The notes under the pieces: generated by a model | The model's input: only the letters and a program-made list of their open reading frames with translations | Databases searched by the model: none | What the model was told of the DNA's origin: nothing | Program-made: the position numbers and the translations under genes | DNA from: an uncultured Mucilaginibacter sp. | GTDB taxonomy: Bacteria; Bacteroidota; Bacteroidia; Sphingobacteriales; Sphingobacteriaceae | DNA: 5,015 bases | Direction: 5' to 3' | Assembly: GCA_903885865.1 (NCBI GenBank) | Contig: CAISKH010000559.1 | Coordinates: 1-5,015, forward strand | Shown here: positions 1 to 5,015 of the stretch, piece by piece | How positions within the stretch are numbered: position 1 is the stretch's first letter | Layout of the letters: each line of letters opens with the position of its first letter

Positions 1-274
1 AACATTACGCAAAAGTTTAATAATTGCTATTCGTCATTAAGATTATTTTAATCAGCCTATTGTTTATATCTGCCAAATAAAAAAATATTGTCATATTCGT
101 TTCGCGTTAAATCGTATCAGCACTTATTAGTCAATGAATAAATACCTTACGAAAAGATTTAAAGAAAACACTGAAAGAATTTTTGAGGTATCGTTTTTAA
201 CTAATAGTTACAATTTCATTTTCATCTTTAACCGGTCGCATCAAAGATATTTTCGGCCATTTATGCCGTCATAG
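1..274. other. AT-rich stretch without a recognisable gene
   Basis: I see no convincing coding sequence on either strand here. The plus frame that leads into the RHS fragment is closed by a TAG at 272-274. No RHS YD-repeat sequence can be read upstream of that stop. A short inverted repeat (TAACTA-A-TAGTTA, 198-210) is present, as is a 13-base sequence at 123-135 that recurs inverted at 2290-2302. No good TAnnTTTG promoter was found in front of the RHS fragment. The stretch may be intergenic DNA between displaced RHS tip cassettes, or eroded sequence at a recombination junction. Confidence 0.5.
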
Positions 275-358
275 GTACTAAATACCCTCTGCGATTATGG
301 CGCGCGGTTTTATGATCCGGTAATAGGTAGATGGTCAACAGTTGACCCCAAAGCGGAG
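275..358 (+). other. RHS core remnant upstream of the first available ATG
   Basis: Reading in the same frame as the downstream gene, 293-358 encodes DYGARFYDPVIGRWSTVDPK, the start of the RHS repeat-associated core, and continues without a break into the ATG at 359. The frame is open only back to 275, after the TAG at 272-274. Between 275 and 358 it contains no ATG, GTG or TTG. The homology therefore begins before any usable start codon. This is what is expected when a cassette has been cut off from its large RHS parent gene. Residues before DYG (VLNTLC) do not look like ordinary RHS sequence, which places the break at about 275-292. Confidence 0.75.
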
Positions 359-1084
359 ATGGTCCGAAGATTTACTCCGTATAACTATGCAGATAATAAT
401 CCAATTAGGAATATTGATCCCGATGGAATGTTGCCGCCAAGCGATTATTTTGATCAGGATGGGAAGAAAATCGGAACCGATGGACATCCAGAATATCAAG
501 GAAAATATGTCATTACTGATAAGCAAGAAGCTAAGCAAATAGCTGCTACAAATAAAACCGGAGGAACAACGCAGTTAGACGATATAAGTTCAGCACAAAA
601 GTTGCCAAGTGATGTTACCTTAACTCAGTCGCTAAAAGTTTTAAATGCTCAAGTTAATGGCGGGACTCCTAATGAAAAACTTCCTTCGTTAGTAACGCCT
701 ACCGGTACGGTTATAGAAGGCCAAACAGGAGGAGCCCCAACGGTGACAACAGATGCCAAGGGAGTCCCTACAGTAACTGTGCCATCAACTTTACCAGCAG
801 CTCCAAGTGGATTAAGTGCTTATGGACTTTCAACGATTACAACTATTCACCCACATCCTACAACTGGATTTACGGTTGGTAACGCTCAATTTACTGCTAT
901 TCCAGCCAGTGGGACACCTCTTGACGCTGCAGATGCTGCTGCATTTGGACAGCATCAAACAAACATTATAGTTGGACGTTTAGGTAGTCCAACAGGAAGC
1001 TTAGGTATTTCTATATACAATGGAACTACTCCAGCAGTTGATTTAACCCAAAGAGCAGTTCAAAAAATTCTAACTGGTAATTAA
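359..1084 (+). CDS. Orphan RHS C-terminal tip (RHS core plus putative JAB-like toxin domain), 5'-truncated
   Basis: The first ATG-started frame gives 241 residues, but RHS homology extends upstream to 293, so this is the C-terminal tip of a much larger RHS-repeat protein whose shell is missing. Residues 1-24 finish the RHS core (FTPYNYADNNPIRNIDPDGM), the usual junction after which the variable toxin starts. Residues 25-150 are low-complexity and rich in T, P, G and V. Residues 160-241 hold TTIHPHPTTG (H164, H166), then TPLDAAD (186-192) and strands NIIVGRLG and LGISIYN. The H-x-H-P plus [S/T]-x-x-D arrangement resembles the zinc site of JAB/JAMM peptidases, a fold known among Bacteroidota polymorphic toxins; E120 could be the upstream acid. 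This is inference from motifs only, as the second histidine-flanking residues are atypical. The gene abuts the small exported protein at 1085 with no gap. Without the RHS shell and an upstream promoter it is probably silent, a reserve cassette or a pseudogene. Confidence 0.7.
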   Translation: MVRRFTPYNYADNNPIRNIDPDGMLPPSDYFDQDGKKIGTDGHPEYQGKYVITDKQEAKQIAATNKTGGTTQLDDISSAQKLPSDVTLTQSLKVLNAQVNGGTPNEKLPSLVTPTGTVIEGQTGGAPTVTTDAKGVPTVTVPSTLPAAPSGLSAYGLSTITTIHPHPTTGFTVGNAQFTAIPASGTPLDAADAAAFGQHQTNIIVGRLGSPTGSLGISIYNGTTPAVDLTQRAVQKILTGN

Positions 1085-1540
1085 ATGAAAAATAAATATT
1101 GGCTTACCGTAATTTTCCTATTTATTATATCCATTAAATTGTATGGACAGGAAATAAGAGTTAACAACAGTTTTGTAATCCTTATAAATGATAGATTGGC
1201 AAGATCTATCGCAGGGTTAAAGCTAATCGCAATGGATAGGAAAGGGGATAAAAACTCTATAAACGGCGGATATTATCCAGGGGTATTGTACGTTAGTAAC
1301 GAACAAACGAAAAGCCTATTGTATGCAGATAGCTTGAAAAAACTAACCTTAAAGTTTGATTATTATGAATATGCTGGAGAAAAACAGATCGTTCATAATT
1401 ATAGCATCGACATAGACAGACGGTGGTTTAAAGAGTCATTAATAATTGTTAAAATATCTGATATTAGTAAGAGACGGGGCACCTACAATTACACGTTTGA
1501 AGTTCCAGGATATTCATTTGGTGAAATAAAGAAGAAATGA
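1085..1540 (+). CDS. Small exported protein, candidate immunity protein for the RHS tip
   Basis: I do not recognise the family. The 151-residue product starts with a classic signal peptide: MKNKYW, a hydrophobic core LTVIFLFIISI, and a probable cleavage after LYG (about residues 21/22). No cysteine follows the core, so it is not a lipoprotein. The mature part of about 130 residues is rich in beta-forming and aromatic residues (KFDYYEYAG, HNYSIDIDRRWF, TYNYTFEVPGYSF) and ends in lysines. The ATG at 1085 follows directly on the TAA of the RHS tip (1082-1084), so translation is likely coupled. A terminator lies 57 bases after its stop. Small genes immediately 3' of an RHS tip are normally immunity genes, which is the basis of the call. 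An exported immunity protein would mean protection is needed outside the cytoplasm. Composition is AT-rich, like the toxin tip and unlike the recombinase genes. Confidence 0.6.
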   Translation: MKNKYWLTVIFLFIISIKLYGQEIRVNNSFVILINDRLARSIAGLKLIAMDRKGDKNSINGGYYPGVLYVSNEQTKSLLYADSLKKLTLKFDYYEYAGEKQIVHNYSIDIDRRWFKESLIIVKISDISKRRGTYNYTFEVPGYSFGEIKKK

Positions 1541-1596
1541 TATGAGCTATTCTTTGATATACTCTACTTGAATATGTAAAGTAAAAATTGTCCTAT

Positions 1597-1625
1597 AAAG
1601 CCTGGCCCAGCGCCGGGCCTTTTTG
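1597..1625. terminator. Intrinsic terminator, probably bidirectional
   Basis: A GC-rich hairpin has arms GCCTGGC (1600-1606) and GCCGGGC (1612-1618), seven pairs including one G-T, around loop CCAGC. It can be extended by AAAG/CTTT across one bulged C. It is followed by TTTTT (1620-1624) on the plus strand, and read on the minus strand it is followed by TTTAT. It stands out from the AT-rich surroundings and sits between two converging genes, the exported protein on the plus strand and the XRE regulator on the minus strand, so it plausibly ends both transcripts. Confidence 0.8.
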
Positions 1626-1626
1626 T

Positions 1627-1989
1627 TTAAGCTAAGTTTAGCGCATTGGAAAGCGATTCCTTCAATCGTTTTTTAGATACCAGGGCATCCAGTATGGTAA
1701 AAAAGGCTGACTTCTCCTTTTCTTCCAGCTGATCGATCAAAGCCATTTTCTCAATGACCGACTTGTCATATGAGTTTACTTCAAAAATATCCTCGTCAGC
1801 ATTAACCAGCTCAGCAAGGCCAACGCCTAATGCCTGGGCCACTTTTTCAATGGTGGAGAACGCCGGGTCCGTTTTTCCGTTCTCAATACGTGAAAACTGG
1901 GCCTGATCCATATCCAAAGACAGAGCCACCTCTTTCTGAGAGAGATTCTTAGCAGTTCGTATCTTTTTTATCTGATCGCCAATATTCAT
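1627..1989 (-). CDS. XRE/Cro-type helix-turn-helix transcriptional regulator
   Basis: This is a 120-residue DNA-binding protein, presumably the repressor of the divergent recombinase operon. Residues 4-62 form a complete HTH_3/XRE domain: IGDQIKKIRTAKNLSQKEVA, then the recognition helix around DQAQFSRIENG (28-38), then DPAFSTIEKVAQALGV and LAELV. The remainder is charged and helical (KSVIEKMALIDQLEEKEKSAFFTILDALV, about 77-104) and could serve in dimerisation. I chose the ATG at 1989, giving MNIGDQIKK, because XRE domains start within a few residues of their Met. The frame stays open to a TTG at 2040, which would add 17 residues with no domain content. The predicted start of transcription near 2075 permits either start. 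The gene is divergent from the ATPase operon, and repeated TTGA/TCAA sites lie between them. Such one-domain XRE proteins commonly repress their own promoter and that of a mobile element; the role here is inferred. Confidence 0.9.
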   Translation of the reverse strand: MNIGDQIKKIRTAKNLSQKEVALSLDMDQAQFSRIENGKTDPAFSTIEKVAQALGVGLAELVNADEDIFEVNSYDKSVIEKMALIDQLEEKEKSAFFTILDALVSKKRLKESLSNALNLA

Positions 1990-2028
1990 GTAAATGCTTA
2001 ATAGCACAACTAATTTCGCTAATGATGA

Positions 2029-2040
2029 TTGATTATTCAA
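2029..2040. promoter_or_regulatory. Possible accessory operator, TTGA-N4-TCAA
   Basis: TTGATTATTCAA is a short inverted repeat with TTGA/TCAA arms separated by four bases. The same arrangement occurs at 2107-2118 (TTGATAAGTCAA). It lies in the leader of the XRE gene and contains the alternative TTG start. The arms match those of the stronger N8 sites, but the spacing differs and the region is AT-rich, so it may be chance. Confidence 0.25.
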
Positions 2041-2068
2041 ATTGTTCCATTAGGCACACAAGCACAAA

Positions 2069-2084
2069 TTGACTAATATATCAA
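2069..2084. promoter_or_regulatory. Putative operator, TTGA-N8-TCAA, at the XRE gene promoter
   Basis: TTGACTAATATATCAA has TTGA and TCAA arms separated by eight bases, the same layout as the core of the large palindrome at 2253-2276. It overlaps the last bases of the predicted -7 element (2082-2089, minus strand) and the likely transcription start of the XRE gene. A bound regulator here would block its own synthesis. The first 11 bases with the preceding A (ATTGACTAATA, 2068-2078) recur at 2290-2300. Confidence 0.5.
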
Positions 2085-2089
2085 ATATA
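2082..2089 (-). promoter_or_regulatory. Predicted Bacteroidota -7 element for the XRE gene
   Basis: On the minus strand this reads TATATTTG, a full match to the Bacteroidota -7 consensus TAnnTTTG. No good TTTG -33 element is seen at the usual spacing upstream, so the promoter may be weak or need help. Transcription would start near 2075, leaving a leader of about 85 bases before the ATG at 1989. Confidence 0.45.
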
Positions 2090-2106
2090 ATAACAATCGG
2101 CTTTAA

Positions 2107-2118
2107 TTGATAAGTCAA
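2107..2118. promoter_or_regulatory. Possible accessory operator, TTGA-N4-TCAA
   Basis: TTGATAAGTCAA has the same arms and four-base spacing as the site at 2029-2040. It sits upstream of the predicted XRE promoter, where a bound regulator could cooperate with the site at 2069-2084. Support is weak because the arms are only four bases long. Confidence 0.25.
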
Positions 2119-2252
2119 GGCCTATATTCCCTATAAAAACCCACAATCATGCGTGTAAATTAATTCAGCGCGATATTTGCAGCTTAAAATAAATATGTAT
2201 GCTATGAACGTGTTATGATAAATTATGCAAACACACAATGGTTAAATGCATT

Positions 2253-2276
2253 ATATTTGATTAATTAATCAAATAT
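2253..2276. promoter_or_regulatory. 24-bp perfect palindrome, putative main operator of the recombinase operon
   Basis: The left half ATATTTGATTAA is followed directly by its exact reverse complement, with the centre between 2264 and 2265. The inner part is TTGA-N8-TCAA (2257-2272), the same layout as the site at 2069-2084. The TTTG at 2256-2259, which is the predicted -33 element of the operon promoter, is inside it, so a dimeric regulator bound here would exclude RNA polymerase. The neighbouring XRE protein is the obvious candidate ligand, by inference. Confidence 0.6.
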
Positions 2277-2286
2277 GGTAGCTTTG
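2256..2286 (+). promoter_or_regulatory. Predicted Bacteroidota-type promoter of the ATPase-recombinase operon
   Basis: A TTTG (-33 element, 2256-2259) is followed after 19 bases by TAGCTTTG (2279-2286), a full match to the -7 consensus TAnnTTTG. Transcription would begin at about 2292, leaving a short leader of about 25 bases before the ATG at 2318. The -33 element lies in the palindrome at 2253-2276, and the start site lies on the repeat at 2290-2300. Confidence 0.65.
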
Positions 2287-2289
2287 ATG

Positions 2290-2300
2290 ATTGACTAATA
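2290..2300 (+). promoter_or_regulatory. Repeated 11-mer at the operon start site, possible operator half-site
   Basis: ATTGACTAATA is identical to 2068-2078, which overlaps the opposite promoter. Here the TTGA arm is present but no TCAA arm follows at eight bases, so it would be a half-site. It lies at the predicted transcription start of the plus-strand operon, a typical position for a second repressor contact. Confidence 0.35.
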
Positions 2301-2317
2301 AGCTATAAACTTTATTC

Positions 2318-3931
2318 ATGACCAAAACCAAACTGATCACGGATAACCCGGAGCTGCTATTGTATTTAGACGGCAAGCTGCATATCACAGTACTTGGCGG
2401 CATTAAGCTGACCGGGTTTGACCGTTTAAAAGTAACGCTTAAACTGGTGAACACAGATGATAAGCTGAACGTCTTTCGCCACAACCTGGACCTGTACAAT
2501 GGCATCCAGGTCGAGCAGCTGATCGAGAAATCAGCCGATGGGCTGAGCATCTGCACCCGTGAGATCAGCACGGCCATAACCGGGCTGACCACTTCTTTAG
2601 AACAATACCGTTCCGAACGTTTGGAGGCCATGAAGCCCAAACAGCCCGAAAAGAAACAGCTTACCGAAGCCGAGCGGAAAGCCGCCATAGCTTACTTAAA
2701 AAGTCCTGATCTGCTGGGCAGAACAAAGCAGGCTATCGGCCAAAGCGGTATCGTAGGCGAAGAAACCAACGCCCTGATCGCCTACCTCATTTACACCTCA
2801 AGAACCCGTGAAAACCCATTACACTTGTTATGCCTGGGCGCAAGCGGCACAGGCAAGACCTGGTTACAGGAAAAAGTGGGCGAGCTGATACCCGAAGAAG
2901 ATAAACTGGAGATCACCACACTCAGCGTAAACGCCTTTTACTACTTCGGTAAAGAGGAATTGAAATATAAGCTGCTATTGCTCGAAGACATGGACGGCGC
3001 GGAAGATGTGCTGTACCCGATCAGGGAACTGCAAAGCAAGCGCAAGATCAGCAAAACGGTCACCCTGAAAGACAGCAAAGGCAATCCAAAAACCATCACC
3101 TTACAAGTAGAAGGCCCTGTTTGTATCAGCGGCTGCACCACCAGAGAGCAGATGTATGAAGATAATGCCAACAGATGTATTCTGCTTTACATGGATAACA
3201 GCCCGGAGCAGGACGTGAAGATCATGGACTACCAGCGTAAGATGAGCGCCGGACTGATCGACCAATACGCGGAAAAGAAAGTAAGGGAAGCGTTGAAGAA
3301 CGTCCAGCGCATGTTAAAACGTGTCAGCGTTAAGAACCCTTATGCTCCTTACCTGCAATTGCCGGAAGCCGTGTTTAAACCACGCCGTACCATGCTTTTA
3401 TTGCTGTTGTTCACGGAAACCATTACCTACTACCACCAATATCAAAGGGAACTGAAAACAGATGAAGACACCGGTGAGCAATACGTTGAAACTACCATTG
3501 AGGACATACAGGCCGCTTTTGCCTTACTGGAAACCACCTTGCTTAAAAAGAGTGATGAGCTTAACGATGCCTGCCGCTCATTCTTTGAAAAGCTGAAGAT
3601 CTACCTGAAAGAACAGGATACAGAAACCTTTTACAGTAAGGAAGTACGGGCTGCATTACGGCTAAGTCCGAGCAGCCTGGGCCGTTACCTGTATGAACTG
3701 GAACGGATGGGCTACATCAAGATCTCCCGTGGCAGCCGCTATAAAGGCTTTGAGTATAAAATACAGAGCTGGAACGACCTCGAAAACTTAGCCAGCGATG
3801 CGCAAAGCATGGTAAAATCAATCCTCGAAAACATCCAGTTAGTAACCCGTATCCCACCGGTAACCCAAAGCCTTAGTGGGTTACATAAAATGCAGAAAAT
3901 CAGTGCGGAAAGCCCGGTAACCCACGACTAA
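2318..3931 (+). CDS. AAA+-like ATPase with C-terminal winged helix, primase-like family lacking the zinc-finger domain
   Basis: This 537-residue cytoplasmic ATPase probably acts on DNA as part of a mobile element. Residues 1-105 form a conserved leader region (LLLYLDGKLHITVLGGIKL, FRHNLDLYNGIQVEQLI). The ATPase core has Walker A GASGTGKT (174-181), Walker B LLLLED (219-224), a sensor-1-like segment CISGCTT (269-275) and an arginine-finger-like NR (285-286). A helical lid follows. Residues 436-482 look like a winged helix (FYSKEVRAALRLSPSSLGRYLYELERMGYIKISRGSRYKGFEYKI) that could bind DNA. From memory, Bacteroidota encode longer homologues with an N-terminal CHC2 zinc finger of primase type; no cysteine cluster exists here, so this is a short form. 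The ATG at 2318 lies about 25 bases after the predicted transcription start. The last 30 residues (VTRIPPVTQSLSG...SPVTHD) coincide with GTAACCC DNA repeats. The stop is six bases before the recombinase ATG, so they are co-transcribed. Helicase, loader or recombination accessory are all possible roles. Confidence 0.8.
   Translation: MTKTKLITDNPELLLYLDGKLHITVLGGIKLTGFDRLKVTLKLVNTDDKLNVFRHNLDLYNGIQVEQLIEKSADGLSICTREISTAITGLTTSLEQYRSERLEAMKPKQPEKKQLTEAERKAAIAYLKSPDLLGRTKQAIGQSGIVGEETNALIAYLIYTSRTRENPLHLLCLGASGTGKTWLQEKVGELIPEEDKLEITTLSVNAFYYFGKEELKYKLLLLEDMDGAEDVLYPIRELQSKRKISKTVTLKDSKGNPKTITLQVEGPVCISGCTTREQMYEDNANRCILLYMDNSPEQDVKIMDYQRKMSAGLIDQYAEKKVREALKNVQRMLKRVSVKNPYAPYLQLPEAVFKPRRTMLLLLLFTETITYYHQYQRELKTDEDTGEQYVETTIEDIQAAFALLETTLLKKSDELNDACRSFFEKLKIYLKEQDTETFYSKEVRAALRLSPSSLGRYLYELERMGYIKISRGSRYKGFEYKIQSWNDLENLASDAQSMVKSILENIQLVTRIPPVTQSLSGLHKMQKISAESPVTHD
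3842..3924 (+). repeat. GTAACCC repeat cluster with hairpin at the 3' end of the ATPase gene
   Basis: GTAACCC occurs at 3842-3848, 3860-3866 and 3918-3923 with its preceding G at 3917, and once inverted as GGGTTAC at 3878-3884. Two direct copies are longer and identical, CCGGTAACCCA at 3857-3867 and 3914-3924. The inverted pair GTAACCCA (3860-3867) and TGGGTTAC (3877-3884) forms an 8-bp hairpin with a 9-base loop. The repeats lie inside the coding sequence of a poorly structured protein tail, which suggests selection on the DNA rather than the protein. They may be iteron-like binding sites for the ATPase, accessory sites for the recombinases, or an RNA hairpin tuning expression of the next gene. 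Confidence 0.6.
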
Positions 3932-3937
3932 GAGAAA

Positions 3938-4831
3938 ATGCAAGGCACCCTATATAATCCACTCTATATTCGCCTGCAGGCGGGCTTTAGCCAATGGCTG
4001 CGCATCCTCAACTTTGAACCGAGCAGCCCGCGCGATATGCCTAAGATCCTGACCGAGTTCCTGATCTATCTGCAAGATAACAACTGCCATCGCCCGCACG
4101 ACATACAGCAGGAGCATTTGAAAAAATACCTGGAGCGCCTGCACGAGCGGCCAAGCAAAACCGCCGCCGGCGCGATCAGCCTTAACTATATCCGCAAGCA
4201 CTTACAGGTGATCCGCAAGTTCAGCCGTTACCTGACGGAGAGCGGGCAGGAAAGCTTTACCGTAAAGCTGCGTATCAAAGGCAAAAGCTCCAATGTCAAA
4301 TGTATTCTTACCCCGGCGGAGATCAGCAGCTTATACGAAGCTGTGAATGATGACACGTTGGGCTTGCGGGATAAAGCGATACTCGCTTTGTATTATGGCT
4401 GCGGCCTGCGTAAAAACGAGGGTGCCAATATCAATGTTAAAGACATCCTGCTGGATAAGGACCTGGTTTACGTGCGCAAAGGCAAAGGCTACAAAGAGCG
4501 TTACGTGCCCCTGGCTGGAAAGGGCAAAGCTGATCTGGAAAACTATATCCTGTATGGCCGCCCGCATTTGGCAGTTGATAAAAAGGACGATGCTTTGCTG
4601 TTGAACGTTAACGGCACCAGGTTAAGCGGCCACATGGCCTATGAACGGCTGCAAAAGTTAAAGGCCGTTGCCAAAGTAAAAAAGCCGGCAGGCTTGCATA
4701 CCCTGCGCCACAGTATTGCCAGCCACCTGCTGCATTCCGGTATGGCATTGGAACAGATCCAGCGCTTTTTAGGGCATAGCAGCATGGAAAGTACGCAGAT
4801 CTACACCCACCTGAAGCATGAACAAATATAA
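3938..4831 (+). CDS. Tyrosine recombinase/integrase (XerC/D-like), complete
   Basis: This 297-residue site-specific recombinase cuts and rejoins DNA through a 3'-phosphotyrosine intermediate. Residues 8-105 are the SAM-like core-binding domain (FSQWLRILNF, ILTEFLIYLQDN, LNYIRKHLQVIRKFSRYL). Residues 123-295 are the catalytic domain with all expected residues: R158 in GCGLRKNEG, the hairpin lysine in KGKGYKERYVP (K183), H254 and R257 in LHTLRHS, H280 in FLGHSS, and the nucleophile Y289 in IYTH. Length is usual for XerC/D relatives, and nothing suggests inactivation. It starts six bases after the ATPase stop, with a purine-rich AAGAGAAA just before the ATG, and its 3' end overlaps the next recombinase gene by 14 bases. 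Tandem recombinases in one operon indicate a mobile element rather than housekeeping chromosome-dimer resolution. The attachment site is not identifiable here. Confidence 0.93.
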   Translation: MQGTLYNPLYIRLQAGFSQWLRILNFEPSSPRDMPKILTEFLIYLQDNNCHRPHDIQQEHLKKYLERLHERPSKTAAGAISLNYIRKHLQVIRKFSRYLTESGQESFTVKLRIKGKSSNVKCILTPAEISSLYEAVNDDTLGLRDKAILALYYGCGLRKNEGANINVKDILLDKDLVYVRKGKGYKERYVPLAGKGKADLENYILYGRPHLAVDKKDDALLLNVNGTRLSGHMAYERLQKLKAVAKVKKPAGLHTLRHSIASHLLHSGMALEQIQRFLGHSSMESTQIYTHLKHEQI

Positions 4832-5015
4832 GTTTGCCCCGGCCATACAGGCCGCCCTGGAAAGCTACAAAACCTATTTACAGCAGGAACATTACGCCAA
4901 AAACTATATCAGGCAGAACAGCAACTATGCGGGTATCTTCCTGGAATGGCTGGAAGAAGAAAGCCTTGCCCCGGCACAGGCCGCCCATGCGGATGTATTG
5001 GAGTTTGCAGATCAG
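4818..5015 (+). CDS. Second tyrosine recombinase, N-terminal part, cut by the window end
   Basis: The frame opens with ATG at 4818 and stays open to the end of the window, giving 66 residues beginning MNKYKFAPAIQAALESYKTYL. The pattern LESYKTYLQQEHYAKNYIRQNSNYAGIFLEWLEEESL resembles the N-terminal SAM-like core-binding domain of tyrosine recombinases. The catalytic domain would lie beyond 5015. The start is inside the end of the preceding recombinase gene (14 bases shared, different frame), so translation is probably coupled. Its sequence differs from the first recombinase, so this is not a recent tandem duplication. Identification as a recombinase depends on context and this partial domain, and a third recombinase downstream would fit known trio-type elements. 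Confidence 0.75.
   Translation, partial: MNKYKFAPAIQAALESYKTYLQQEHYAKNYIRQNSNYAGIFLEWLEEESLAPAQAAHADVLEFADQ

Noticed and set aside
182..212. Possible promoter for the RHS tip (TTTG at 182-185 and TAGTTACA at 205-212)
   Set aside because: The second element lacks the TTTG part of TAnnTTTG, and the following frame has a stop at 272-274 before the RHS sequence.
335..542. Short open frames on both strands within the RHS core
   Set aside because: The plus frame from 293 encodes the unmistakable RHS core, so these are shadows.
1990..2040. 17-residue N-terminal extension of the XRE regulator from a TTG start at 2040
   Set aside because: The extension carries no domain content, TTG is a poor start, and the HTH domain begins normally after the ATG at 1989.
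2269..2688. Minus-strand open frame of 139 codons opposite the ATPase N-terminus
   Set aside because: It is serine/leucine-rich antisense sequence of a well-supported plus-strand gene and covers the operon promoter; it is a shadow.
3842..3924. CRISPR-like array
   Set aside because: Repeat units are only 7-11 bases, one is inverted, spacing is irregular, and they lie in a coding sequence.
3950..4604. Several open frames antisense to or out of frame within the first recombinase
   Set aside because: The recombinase has all catalytic residues in its frame, and the others show no domain or separate start signals.

Overview
The window looks like a piece of a Bacteroidota genome, plausibly a Sphingobacteriaceae-type organism. 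This rests on the TAnnTTTG promoter elements, the RHS core of Bacteroidota type, the weak Shine-Dalgarno sequences and the gene families present; the family-level guess is inference. Two unrelated accessory modules meet near position 1620, and they differ in composition: the left one is AT-rich, while the ATPase and recombinase genes on the right are clearly richer in GC.

Left module (1-1625). An AT-rich stretch without a recognisable gene (1-274) is followed by the tail of an RHS-repeat protein. The hallmark core sequence (DYGARFYDP...GRWSTVDP...NPIRNIDPDG) begins abruptly at about 293, and a stop codon lies in frame at 272-274, so the large RHS shell is missing and only a C-terminal 'tip' cassette remains. 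The tip carries an HPHP...TPLDAAD segment resembling the metal-binding motif of JAB/JAMM peptidases. Its stop codon directly abuts the start of a small exported protein, the natural candidate for the cognate immunity protein. A hairpin terminator at 1597-1625 closes the unit and probably also ends the converging gene on the other strand.

Right module (1627-5015, continuing past the window). An XRE-type repressor on the minus strand is divergent from a plus-strand operon of an AAA+-like ATPase with a C-terminal winged helix, a complete tyrosine recombinase, and the start of a second tyrosine recombinase that overlaps the first by 14 bases. The 277-base divergent region contains two TTGA-N8-TCAA sites. 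One is the core of a 24-bp perfect palindrome overlapping the predicted -33 element of the operon promoter; the other overlaps the predicted -7 element of the repressor promoter. This suggests one repressor controlling both directions, as in a mobile element that keeps its recombinases silent.

The ATPase resembles, from memory of the family, the C-terminal half of Bacteroidota primase-like proteins that start with a CHC2 zinc finger; that N-terminal part is absent here. Its 3' end contains a cluster of GTAACCC repeats that could be a DNA site for the element's own machinery. The whole is best described as the left part of a tyrosine-recombinase mobile element with an ATPase and tandem recombinases. 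Its ends cannot be located from this window.
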